From Planctomycetota bacterium (GTDB taxonomy: Bacteria; Planctomycetota; UBA1135; JADKAF01), in assembly GCA_016719295.1 (NCBI GenBank), contig JADKAF010000001.1, positions 930,001 through 994,000 of the forward strand: 64,000 bases of DNA, in the 5' to 3' direction. The notes under the pieces were generated by a model, which was not told the origin of the DNA, made no database searches, and worked only from the letters and a program-made list of their open reading frames with translations. Of the stretch, positions 43,683 through 51,601 are shown piece after piece. A program made the position numbers and the translations under genes. Position 1 is the stretch's first letter. Every line of letters starts with the position of its first letter.

Positions 43683-44258
43683 TCAGCTCCGACCGAAGGG
43701 TGTGCGTGCAAGCACCCGGTAGCGCGGGCCGCGCGCCTCGAGCTCCGAGCGATAGAGCACCCACTCCGCGACCGGGAAGCGCCGCGCTTCCCCGAGATCG
43801 AGGGGCTCGTTCCACTCCAGAGCCTCGCGCCTCCCACGACGCGGTGCGCGCGCGAGCGTCACATGCGGAACCAGAGGATCCACGTCGATCGAGAAGCCGA
43901 GACCGAGCATTTCGAGGCTGAGCTCGCTCGCCGCGGCGCAGAGGCGCGCCACCTCACCCCCGCATCCCACCCAATAGATCCGCGGAGCGCCTCGCGCGGG
44001 GAAGCGCCCCCTGCCGCTCAGCTCGAGCTCGAGCGGTGCGAGCGCGTGCGCCGCCGCCCGCCCTCCTGCCGCGATCACCTCCGCGACGCGCGCGGCATCG
44101 ACCTCGCCGAGAAAGCAGAGGGTGACATGCCAGCTCTCGGAAGGCGTCCAGCGCAGCTGCGGAGCCGCGCGCCGCGCTGGTGCGATCGCCGCGGCGAGAG
44201 CCCGGCGCGTCGACTCGGGCAGCTCGAGTCCCCAGAAGAGACGCCAGCTCTCACTCAC
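43683..44258 (-). CDS. thpR: RNA 2',3'-cyclic phosphodiesterase
   Basis: 191 residues of the 2H phosphoesterase (LigT/ThpR) family, with the two HxTx motifs WHVTLCFLG (about 43-49) and PHVTLARAP (about 131-137). It opens 2',3'-cyclic phosphates on RNA ends in the cytoplasm. The start is a GTG at 44258, 30 bases after the sugar-kinase gene, so co-transcription is likely. Confidence 0.9.
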   Translation of the reverse strand: MSESWRLFWGLELPESTRRALAAAIAPARRAAPQLRWTPSESWHVTLCFLGEVDAARVAEVIAAGGRAAAHALAPLELELSGRGRFPARGAPRIYWVGCGGEVARLCAAASELSLEMLGLGFSIDVDPLVPHVTLARAPRRGRREALEWNEPLDLGEARRFPVAEWVLYRSELEARGPRYRVLARTPFGRS

Positions 44259-44288
44259 GCGCGCCGCGGTCCCTCCGCGAGGGAGCGC

Positions 44289-45191
44289 TCAGAGGGTGAC
44301 GAACTGGATGAACTCGGCGTAGCGCCGCTCGACTTCCGAGCGCTCGCAGCGCTGCAGCGCGTCGACGGAGAAGTCCTCGACGTTGATCGAGGCGGTCACG
44401 GTGCCGTACGCCATCGCCCGCTTCATGTTGCCGAGCGTCACGTTGCCCGTGCTCGCGAGATAGCCCATGAAGCCTCCGGCGAAGGAATCGCCCGCACCCG
44501 TGGGATCGACCACGTTCGGCGTCGGATAGGCCGGTAGGGCGAACTTCACGAAGTGGCTGAAGAGGAAGCAGCCGTGCTCGCCCTTCTTCAGCAGCACGAC
44601 GCGCGGCCCCATGCGCAGCACCTTCTCTCCAGCCGCGATCAGGTTGCGATCCCCGCTCAGCATGCGCGCTTCCTCGTCGTTGAGGATGATCCCGTCGACG
44701 CGGCGCAGCAGGTCGAGGAGCTCTTTGCGCTGGATGTCGATCCAGAGGTTCATCGTGTCCGCGACGACGAACGCGGGCTTCTCGACTTGATCGAGCACCG
44801 AGGCCTGCGTGTCGGGGCCGCCGTTCGCGAGGAAGAGGAACGGCGTCGAGCGGAAGCCCGTGGGAACCTTCGGCTTGAAGCTGCCGAAGGTGTTGAGCTG
44901 CGTGTCGAGCGTTTCGCGCGTATTCATGTCCGCGAGATAGCGCCCGGACCAGCGGAAGGTCTTGCCTCCGCGGACCACCTCGACGCCCTCCAGGTCGACG
45001 CCGCGCTCGCGCAGCGCGTCCATCGCCGCGACGGGGAAGTCCTCCCCCACCACGCTGACGCAGCGCACGCGCGTGAAGTGCGAAGCGGCATACGCGAAGT
45101 AGGTGGCGGAGCCGCCGATCGCGCCATCTCGGCGGCCGTTCGGAGTCTCGATGGTATCGAAGGCGATGGAACCGACGACGAGAACGGACAT
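44289..45191 (-). CDS. PfkB-family sugar kinase
   Basis: 300 residues of the ribokinase fold. GGSATYFAYAASHF near the N-terminus is the substrate-binding signature and DPTGAGDSFAGGFMGYL the ATP-site signature with the catalytic Asp. Sugar or nucleoside substrate cannot be told. It is 74 bases after the flippase-like gene and 30 bases before thpR. Confidence 0.88.
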   Translation of the reverse strand: MSVLVVGSIAFDTIETPNGRRDGAIGGSATYFAYAASHFTRVRCVSVVGEDFPVAAMDALRERGVDLEGVEVVRGGKTFRWSGRYLADMNTRETLDTQLNTFGSFKPKVPTGFRSTPFLFLANGGPDTQASVLDQVEKPAFVVADTMNLWIDIQRKELLDLLRRVDGIILNDEEARMLSGDRNLIAAGEKVLRMGPRVVLLKKGEHGCFLFSHFVKFALPAYPTPNVVDPTGAGDSFAGGFMGYLASTGNVTLGNMKRAMAYGTVTASINVEDFSVDALQRCERSEVERRYAEFIQFVTL

Positions 45192-45265
45192 CGGGAGTGC
45201 TCTGGGCGGAGAGGGCGTGCGTTGCGAAGAGGGGCGGCGATCTTAGTCGTCGGCACCCATCGGTC

Positions 45266-46544
45266 TCAACGCGCTTCCGCCGCCGAGGCCGAAAGCGGAG
45301 GCGAGCCGAACGCCTCGCCCTCCAGCGGGTCGGAGGGGACGCGCTCGCGCCCGGTGAGCAGGAAGACGCCTCCGAGCAGGCTCCACGCGATGAAGGTGAG
45401 GCGGTAGATCACCGAGGTCAGCACCCCGATGTCGTAGGAGCGCCCGAACATCGCGTAGAAGGACCCGAACAAGGTCTCGCCGATGCCGAGACCCGCGGGA
45501 GCGAGCGGCAGCGCGCTGACGACGCCTACCACGGGGTAGATGACCAGCAGATCGAAGAAGCTGGCGCGCTGGAGCTCGTCGGCCAGCGCCACGCCGATCA
45601 GGCTCACTCCGGCGATGGTGACGAGGTGGTTCGCGAACGAGAGGAGCAAGCTCAGTCCGACGGTGCCCAGGCGATAGCGATACACGAAGACCGCTTCGTC
45701 TACCTTCCGCACGAGCCCCCCCGGGGAGCCGCGCGAGGCGCTCCTCGAGCCGGAGCAGGCGCCGCAGCGGCCGCGAGAAGAAGAGTGCGAAGCCGCCCAG
45801 CATCGCGGCCACGAAGCCGAGCACCGCGTAAGCGATGGTCGGCTGGCTCTGCGCGATGCCCAGTACGGCGATCCCGGCGAGGAGCGCGAGCGCGAAGAGC
45901 CCGAGGATCCGGTCGACGAACACGGAGACCACGGCCTCGGCCCGCCGATCGGTATGCCGCGCGACCAGGAAGGCCTTCACGATGTCGCCGCCTGTGAGAC
46001 CGGGCACGACGGTGTTGAAGAACTGCCCGATGAAGGTGAGCCGGAAGCAGCGTCCGAACGGGAGATCGATGCGCGCCGAGGCGAGCAGCAGCCACCAGCG
46101 GAAAGCGGCGAGGCTCATGCCCGCGAAGAAGCAGAGCGCGGCGAGCCCGTAGTAGCCGAGACGCATGTGCTGCAGGAGGACCGGCAGCCCGGGCGTCACG
46201 CGCCAGCCTTCCTTGCCGGTGCGCAGCGCGCGCACCTCCGCGGAACTCGCCTCCGCTTCGGCGAGCGCGTCGGGCGGCGGCGCCTCGTTCGCCCGGAAGC
46301 GGAAACGCACGCGCTCGGACTCCCAGGGACGTCGCCCTGCGGATCCCGCGCCTGGATCGGCGGCATCGAGGATCGTGCCCTCGATCGCGGTGCTCTCCGC
46401 GCCGGGCGGGCGAGCCGTGTCGCGCCAGGTCACTCTGGTCGCGACGAACCAGAGCAACGCGGCGGCCACGGCGATCTTGAGCCCCAGGAGGAGGAGGCGG
46501 CGCGCTTTCCCGGCCGCCGGCTTCTTGCTCGTCGTCGATGCCAT
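45266..46544 (-). CDS. UPF0104/LPG-synthase-like transmembrane protein, frameshifted
   Basis: Corrected length 425 residues with about eight membrane helices, of the family that includes the flippase half of MprF and other bacterial integral membrane proteins. Typical are GQFFNTVVPGLTGGDIVKAFL and, near the end, LPLAPAGLGIGETLFGSFY. A loop of about 90 residues stands between the first and second helices. The frame breaks at a run of seven C (45716-45722; G on the coding strand): with six, ARLPGG continues into LVRKVDEAVFVYRYR. Without correction the helices after residue ~275 are lost. It probably moves a lipid or polyprenyl-linked sugar across the membrane, unproven. Confidence 0.78.
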
Positions 46545-46552
46545 GGAGGAGA

Positions 46553-47677
46553 TCAGCTTCCGGAGCTCGGAGCGAGCGCTTCGACCCAGCCTTCCCCGGC
46601 CTGCATCTGCAGACCGGTCGCGAGTCGCAGCGCTCTAGCGGCGTCTTGGCTGGAGATGCGGGCGTCGTCGTCGGCGCGTGCTGCGAGCCAGAGCAGCCCC
46701 CCACTCTGGCGCAGCGCGAGCAGCGGCTGAGTTCCGAGCAAGGCGATGAGCGTGCGTCGCATGGCCTCGGAGTCGTCGCTTCCGCACCAGCGGAGCAGCT
46801 CCTCCAGACCTTCCGCGCCCCGCACGGACACCCACGCCGTCGCGAGCTCGGAGCGCACCCATTCATCGGCATCTCGCCGCTCCAGAGCGAAGGCCAGCTG
46901 GCGCCTCGCCAGACCGCCGGCCAGCGCTCGGCAGCTCCGCTCCAGCTCGACGCGCAGGAGCTCGGGCGCATCGGTCTCCAGCAGCTCCGCGAGCACGGCG
47001 AGCAGCCGCATCTCCACGTCCCGCTGCGTCGAGTGCACCGCGCGAAGCTCGACGAGCGGCTCTCGATGTCGCGCGAGCATCGCGTCGTCGATCTCGAGGC
47101 CCTCCTTCTCGGCGAGCAGGCGCTCTCCGAGGTCGCGGCGGATCTGGCGAACGATTGCGGCGAAACGCAGATCGGCCGCCGAGCCTTCGAGGGCTTGCGA
47201 GCTCTCGGAGTACGGCAAGGCCCCCGCGAGCCGCCCGAAGATCGCAGCGCAGCGGCGTCGAGCCAGCGGCGCCGGATCGTGCAGAAGGTACGCGCCGAGG
47301 AGCGCCAGCGCGCGACAAACCACGACCGTGTCGGTGGGATCCACGCTCTCGAGCTCGATCAGGAGCTCGACGCTCAGCAGCTCCGGCTCGTCGATCTCCT
47401 CTTCCTCGGCGGCGACCCAGGTCTCGAGCTCGGGAAGCACCTGCGGGGCCCCGCTCTCGAAGATCAAGCGATCGAAGTTGCCGTGCAGCGGAGCGCTGGA
47501 GCGATAGCGAACGCGGCTCGCGTCCGCCAAGCGAGCCGACTCGCCTTCCGGCTCTTTCGCTGCGCTCTCTTCCAGCTCGTGGATCGCCTGCAGATCGCGC
47601 AGCGCCAACGTCGGGCTCGTGCAGGAAGCGCTCAGCGCGAGCAGTGCAGCGAGGGGCGCCTGGCCGAGAAGTCTCAT
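46553..47677 (-). CDS. HEAT-like repeat lipoprotein
   Basis: 374 residues. Lipobox LSASC gives Cys19. The rest is all-helical with HEAT/ARM-like pairs (MRRTLIALLGTQPLLAL, ELATAWVSVRGAEGLEELLRW) and an acidic patch EEEEIDEPE. It is likely anchored in the outer membrane or cytoplasmic membrane with the repeats facing the periplasm. Its stop is 8 bases before the flippase-like gene, with which it is surely co-transcribed. Function unknown. Confidence 0.7.
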   Translation of the reverse strand: MRLLGQAPLAALLALSASCTSPTLALRDLQAIHELEESAAKEPEGESARLADASRVRYRSSAPLHGNFDRLIFESGAPQVLPELETWVAAEEEEIDEPELLSVELLIELESVDPTDTVVVCRALALLGAYLLHDPAPLARRRCAAIFGRLAGALPYSESSQALEGSAADLRFAAIVRQIRRDLGERLLAEKEGLEIDDAMLARHREPLVELRAVHSTQRDVEMRLLAVLAELLETDAPELLRVELERSCRALAGGLARRQLAFALERRDADEWVRSELATAWVSVRGAEGLEELLRWCGSDDSEAMRRTLIALLGTQPLLALRQSGGLLWLAARADDDARISSQDAARALRLATGLQMQAGEGWVEALAPSSGS

Positions 47678-47884
47678 CGATCGAGGGGCTCGGGTGCGGG
47701 GGCGATCGGGGCGGACGCGATGGCGGGAGCTCGAGGTCTCTGGGTCACACGATCGACGATGGCAGAGCGGCACGAGCGCGCGCGCAGGGCAGCTACGCCC
47801 GCGAGCGCGCGACGCGATCCACAGCGCCGAGCGCGGCGGTCGAGCCCCGCTCTCGAGGCTCTCCGCCGCTTCGGCGTCAGTCGA

Positions 47885-48239
47885 TGGAGGCGGCGGGAAT
47901 CGAACCCGCGTCCCAAGACGCACCCAAACCGGCTTCTACGTGCGTAGTTCGTCTAGTGTTTCCCGCTCACGTGGACCCCGACGAACAGGGTTCCACGCGC
48001 GCTAGTCGCGCTAGGTTCTCGCTCTGCGCCGCGCGTCCGAACGCCGAGCCAGCCCGTGTGATGGCGTCCTCACCCACCCCACGGGCATGGCAGGGAGGAC
48101 GGCTGGCTAGCTTTTAACTAGGCAGCGAGAGAGTAGTTATTTTCGGCAACTTGACCGTTTCCGGGTTTTTGAGAGGCCTCCCGGAGCCTCTGCACGCCAC
48201 CGGAGAAGATGACCGTCCGGTCGAAACCTGGTCGCCCCC
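47885..48239 (-). ncRNA. ssrA: transfer-messenger RNA
   Basis: 355 bases, one piece. The 5' end GGGGGCG pairs with CGCCTCC at the 3' end; GGTTTCGAC follows the acceptor and GGTTCGATTCCCG is the T-arm. The tag frame at 48147-48121 reads AENNYSLAA and stops at TAG (48120-48118). The LAA ending is the usual protease signal. Long GC-rich helices fit the pseudoknots. CCA is not encoded. smpB lies just upstream on the same strand. tmRNA frees ribosomes from broken messages. Confidence 0.95.
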
Positions 48240-48252
48240 GACGAGCGCGAGG

Positions 48253-48281
48253 ATTCTCACGAGTCGAGGCTCCTCGCACAA
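48253..48281 (-). promoter_or_regulatory. promoter of ssrA
   Basis: On the minus strand TTGTGC (48281-48276), 17 bases, then GAGAAT (48258-48253). The -10 ends 13 bases ahead of the tmRNA 5' end. Confidence 0.45.
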
Positions 48282-48367
48282 GCCTGGAGATCGCGCGGAC
48301 TTCGCGCACGCGGACGATCTTGTTCGGAAGAGCGAGCGCGACCCCGCATGCGCGCCGTAGCGCGCCC

Positions 48368-48835
48368 TCAGCGATACTCGCGCATCTCCTTCTTCGCGAC
48401 CTTCTCCTTGGCCGACTCGCGCTTGTCGTGCTTCTTCTTGCCGCGGACGAGCGCGATCTCGCACTTCGCACGCTTCGCTTTGAAATAGATCGCGAGGGGC
48501 ACGACGGTGAGCCCCTGCAGGCGCACGTGCTCCCGGAGCTTCTCGATCTCCCGCCGGTGCAGCAGCAGCTTTCGCGCGCGCTGGGTGGCGTGCCCGAAGA
48601 GCACGGCTTGCTTCCACTCCGGGATCGTGCAGTCGAGCAGCCAGGCCTCGCCCGAAAGGATGCGTACGTAGGCTTCCTCCAGGCTCACCCCGCCTTCGCG
48701 GAGGGACTTCACCTCCGAGCCCTGCAGCACGAGGCCGGCTTCGATGGTCTCGAGGATCTCGTAGTCGAAGCGCGCACGGCGATTGCGAGCGACGGGCGGA
48801 GCAGAGGTGGTGTTGGGTTTCTTGGCGGCCGACAT
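48368..48835 (-). CDS. smpB: tmRNA-binding protein SmpB
   Basis: 155 residues. SmpB binds tmRNA and places it in the empty A site. Typical blocks are RFDYEILETIEAGLVLQGSEVKSLR, GEAWLLDCTI, RKLLLHRREIEKL and LTVVPLAIYFK; the basic C-terminal tail (KKKHDKRESAKEK) that probes the mRNA channel is present. The ATG at 48835 is preferred to an upstream in-frame start with unconserved residues. The tmRNA gene begins about 130 bases downstream. Confidence 0.96.
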   Translation of the reverse strand: MSAAKKPNTTSAPPVARNRRARFDYEILETIEAGLVLQGSEVKSLREGGVSLEEAYVRILSGEAWLLDCTIPEWKQAVLFGHATQRARKLLLHRREIEKLREHVRLQGLTVVPLAIYFKAKRAKCEIALVRGKKKHDKRESAKEKVAKKEMREYR

Positions 48836-48938
48836 GCGCGCGGCGGTCCGGGGTTGCAATCGCGAGGCGAAGACGCAGGGTAGCATCCCGCGGGGCCGCG
48901 GCGATACCGCGCGCGGCTACTCGAATTCCGGCGGCAGG

Positions 48939-48966
48939 TTGACACTGCCGCCGGTGCGCCTATCCT
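48939..48966 (+). promoter_or_regulatory. promoter of tRNA-Leu(CAG)
   Basis: TTGACA (48939-48944), 16 bases, TATCCT (48961-48966). The -10 ends ten bases before the tRNA. Confidence 0.6.
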
Positions 48967-48976
48967 CTCTCCCCGC

Positions 48977-49060
48977 GCCGAAGTGGCGGAATTGGCAGAC
49001 GCGCCAGATTCAGGTTCTGGTGGGTGCAAGCCCTTGGAGGTTCGAGTCCTCTCTTCGGCA
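48977..49060 (+). tRNA. tRNA-Leu(CAG)
   Basis: 84-base class II tRNA; acceptor GCCGAAG/CTTCGGC, anticodon loop TTCAGGT, long variable arm, T-loop GGTTCGAGTCC. Discriminator A, no encoded CCA. Confidence 0.97.
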
Positions 49061-49063
49061 AAG

Positions 49064-49089
49064 CGCAGGGCTCCGCGAGGAGCCCTGCG
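49064..49089 (+). terminator. terminator hairpin after tRNA-Leu(CAG)
   Basis: An 11-bp perfect stem (CGCAGGGCTCC/GGAGCCCTGCG) capped by a GCGA tetraloop starts four bases after the tRNA and is followed by TCATTT. Confidence 0.75.
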
Positions 49090-49101
49090 TCATTTCCATC
49101 G

Positions 49102-49220
49102 CCCGCTATCGGTCAATCACCCGCTATCGGCGTCGCGGACGGCACGCCGCGCATGCAGCCCGCGCAGCACTTCGGACGGCCTTATCCCGCCAATCAGTAC
49201 CGTCCCGCCAATCAGCGCCG
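49102..49220. repeat. two short tandem repeats with 18-base period
   Basis: CCCGCTATCGG occurs at 49102 and 49120; TCCCGCCAATCAG followed by a five-base variant occurs at 49185 and 49203, with a degenerate third copy at 49221. All lie between the tRNA-Leu terminator and the end of rsmG. Confidence 0.6.
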
Positions 49221-49229
49221 TCCCGTAGC

Positions 49230-49997
49230 TCAGCGCGCGGCTTTGGGCGGGCGCCCCGCAGGCTCGAACAGCGCGACCCAGCGCCTGCCGTCCTGGCCTC
49301 CTAGCGCGTACTCCTCGACGCTGCGCAGGCGGAAGAGACTCGGCGTGAGCAGCGACTTCGCCTCTTCCAGCTCCGTCTCGAGGCGCGGCCCCTTGGCCAG
49401 GGCAACGAGACCGATGCGGTGACGCACGGGGCGCAACAGCTGCAGCACCGCGGCCACCGATCCCACCGCTCGAGCAACGACGATATCGCAGGGATCGACT
49501 TCGCTGAGGACCTGCTCCGCGCGACCCCAGCGCGCCTCCAGATTGCCGCGCTCCAGCTGCGCGAGCGTTCGCTGCAGGAACTCGACCTTCTTGCGGCGCG
49601 CATCGACGAGCAGGACCTGGGCAGACGGCTCGACGTAGGCCATCGGGATGCCCGGATAGCCCGCCCCGGTGCCGAGATCGAGCACGTGCGCTCCGGCGAG
49701 TGGCAGACAGCCCGCGATACCGATCGAGTCCTCGACCTGCAGCTCGGCGACCTCGGCGGGTGAGATGAGGCGAGTCAGATTCAGCCCGAGGTTCGTCTCC
49801 GCCACCAGGCGCGCATGACGCGCGAAGGGCTCGCTCCAGCGCTCGGGCAACCCGAGGCGCTGCAGGACGGCGGAGATCGCGGTGCGGTATTCGCCTTCGC
49901 TCGGGATCTCGGTGGAGCGCGGCGGGCCGTGCGGCTCCTGCGATTCGCGCCCGTCCTCTGGTCGGTCCTCCGCGCCTTCGTTCCTGCCGTAGCTCAA
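49230..49997 (-). CDS. rsmG: 16S rRNA (guanine-N7)-methyltransferase
   Basis: 255 residues if the TTG at 49997 is the start. RsmG methylates G527 of 16S rRNA. The SAM motif HVLDLGTGAGYPGIPMA is clear, as are NLTRLISPAEVAELQVEDSI and DIVVARAVGSV. The TTG overlaps the stop of the preceding small gene as TTGA, which suggests coupling. About 30 residues ahead of the conserved domain are unconserved, so the start is not firm. Confidence 0.92.
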   Translation of the reverse strand: MSYGRNEGAEDRPEDGRESQEPHGPPRSTEIPSEGEYRTAISAVLQRLGLPERWSEPFARHARLVAETNLGLNLTRLISPAEVAELQVEDSIGIAGCLPLAGAHVLDLGTGAGYPGIPMAYVEPSAQVLLVDARRKKVEFLQRTLAQLERGNLEARWGRAEQVLSEVDPCDIVVARAVGSVAAVLQLLRPVRHRIGLVALAKGPRLETELEEAKSLLTPSLFRLRSVEEYALGGQDGRRWVALFEPAGRPPKAAR

Positions 49998-50317
49998 GTC
50001 GCTCGCTCCGCCGCGGTCGCATCCGCTCGTCCCGGTGCCGCCCGCAGCGCACCGTTCGGATCCAAGGCACGCTCCAGCAGCTCGAGCACGGCGCGCATGC
50101 ACCGTCGCTCGGGAGCGTCCTCGCGATCTACGTCAGGATGGGCGGCTGTGCCCTCGCGCGCCAGCTCCAGGAGCCGACGGAGTTCGCGCACCGGTACTCG
50201 CGCCATCTCGGGAGGCCAGAGGCTGCGCCGCGGCTTGCCGTCGACGAGATACCAGCGCGGAAGGCGCGGTGGCTGAAGGCGGCGAAAGCGCGTGCGCCGG
50301 GTGAGGGGCTCGATCAT
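49994..50317 (-). CDS. small basic protein of unknown function
   Basis: 107 residues, ATG at 50317, ending in overlap with rsmG. The N-terminal half is strongly basic and Pro-rich (RRTRFRRLQPPRLPRWYL), the second half helical. No motif is recognised. Its only support is the four-base overlap with rsmG and an unbroken frame, so it may be a leader of the rsmG message. Confidence 0.45.
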   Translation of the reverse strand: MIEPLTRRTRFRRLQPPRLPRWYLVDGKPRRSLWPPEMARVPVRELRRLLELAREGTAAHPDVDREDAPERRCMRAVLELLERALDPNGALRAAPGRADATAAERAT

Positions 50318-50490
50318 CGAACGCTCCGGGCGTCGGGACGGGATTGCGTGCCGCGTTCACCTGCGATGAACGCTCGGCAGCCGAAGACGAGCTGGCTCCC
50401 CTCTGGTGGCACGCAATTCCCCAGAATGCCGCCTTCGGGGGCCTTGGCTCCTCCGCGAGAACCGACGCGAGCGGCGAGGAGATTGCGCGC

Positions 50491-50499
50491 TGGTATACT
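50491..50499 (+). promoter_or_regulatory. extended -10 promoter of the HTH gene
   Basis: TGGTATACT matches the TGnTATAAT extended -10; no -35 is needed in this class. Transcription would start about 22 bases before the TTG start. Confidence 0.5.
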
Positions 50500-50527
50500 C
50501 CGCTCCGCCCTTGCGAGAGGTCCGCCC

Positions 50528-50965
50528 TTGTCCTTCCGACGTGAGCTGAAGGCGCTGATCGCCCGGCGCTCGATCTCCCAGCGCGAGTTCGCAGCCCGCT
50601 GCGGAAAGTCGCCGGCTTGGGCATCGCGAATCCTGCGTGGAAGCCTCCCGCTGAAGAGCCTCGACGAGGTGCTGATGATCGGCACCGTGCTCCAGCTCCC
50701 GGCGGAAGACGTGAACCGCCTGTGCCAGGGCTATCAGAGCGAAGTGCCGAGTTCCTACGGCGTGCTGCTGCACGAGGCGAGCCCCGCCGGAACCAGGCTG
50801 GTCGTCATCGACGAGGATCGCGACCTCGAAGCCTGGGGTTCTGGCGGTGGCGAGGTGCTCCGCGGCAGCTTCTGCGTCGTGGGGCGCGCGATCGTGGGCC
50901 AGGCCGACGCCTCTTCGCGGTCAGAGGAATCGAACTCCGAGACGGAGCCGGGGCGCGATACCTAG
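50528..50965 (+). CDS. XRE-type helix-turn-helix protein
   Basis: 145 residues from a TTG at 50528, with GAGAGG seven bases upstream. Residues ~5-60 form an XRE/Cro-like HTH: ISQREFAARCGKSPAWASRIL then LDEVLMIGTVLQLP. The remainder is a short beta-rich part and an acidic, Ser-rich tail. It is probably a DNA-binding regulator. The target is unknown; autoregulation through its own extended -10 promoter is possible. Confidence 0.65.
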   Translation: MSFRRELKALIARRSISQREFAARCGKSPAWASRILRGSLPLKSLDEVLMIGTVLQLPAEDVNRLCQGYQSEVPSSYGVLLHEASPAGTRLVVIDEDRDLEAWGSGGGEVLRGSFCVVGRAIVGQADASSRSEESNSETEPGRDT

Positions 50966-51354
50966 CTGCCCCTTCCCCCTGCCTCTCGGCGCGAAGAATC
51001 CTCTCGGCGCGGAGAACGACGACGAGGACCGCGCTCCAAGCGAGCGCCCGACGTCGCTCCCGAGACCGTTCGATCCCGAGAACGCGAGCGGCGCGAAGCC
51101 CTCGCGATCGAACCGATCGGGCGCGCACGTGCGGCGGAGATACCGGCCGAGGCCACCGAGCGCGCGGACGATCGCGCGGAGGTGGACCGCCGCGCGCAGG
51201 ATCGGGCGCGATCCTCGCGCGAAGCGATCCCCAGATCCCCGAGCCCCACAGATCCGCGAGCCTCACGGATTCGCGCGATCCCGAAAACTTCGAGTCCGCA
51301 GCCGTGGTCCTGCGCTCGTGGCGAGTCTCGCGCTCGTGCGCGCGTAGCGACAGA
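50966..51354. other. 389-base low-complexity region between the HTH gene and tRNA-Trp
   Basis: No supported gene on either strand. The sequence is made of short purine/GATC-type words (CGCGATC, GATCC, CCGAG) and all open frames through it read as Arg/Ser/Glu-rich noise. Confidence 0.5.
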
Positions 51355-51428
51355 CAGGGGAGGAGGGATTCGAACCCCCAACCTACTGATTTGGAATCAG
51401 CCGCTCTGCCGATTGGAGCTACTCCCCT
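51355..51428 (-). tRNA. tRNA-Trp(CCA)
   Basis: 74 bases; acceptor AGGGGAG/CTCCCCT, anticodon loop TTCCAAA, T-loop GGTTCGAATCC. Discriminator G as expected for Trp. CCA not encoded. Confidence 0.96.
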
Positions 51429-51601
51429 AGGCGCGCGCATTGAACGGCGACGCGGCTCCAAATGCAAGCCTCGCCCGGTGCAGGCGTACGCCACGCTTGA
51501 TCGAGACCGCTGGGACCCCTACGATTCTCCGTGCTTCGAAGCGCGATCGTGAAGGGCACGGGGGGATCGCCCTTCCTGGATCCGAGTCCCACGGCAACAT
51601 C

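Noticed and set aside
41952..44537. An 861-codon open frame on the plus strand
   Set aside because: It runs antisense through recA and thpR and has no recognisable domain.
47885..47945. A tRNA, suggested by the T-arm near 47890
   Set aside because: The T-arm belongs to the tmRNA; the matching acceptor half lies 350 bases away.
29887..51428. Phage or island attachment sites at the three tRNA genes
   Set aside because: No integrase, no repeated tRNA 3' end and no foreign-looking genes nearby.
50617..51552. A 311-codon plus-strand frame
   Set aside because: It covers a low-complexity region and the tRNA-Trp gene.
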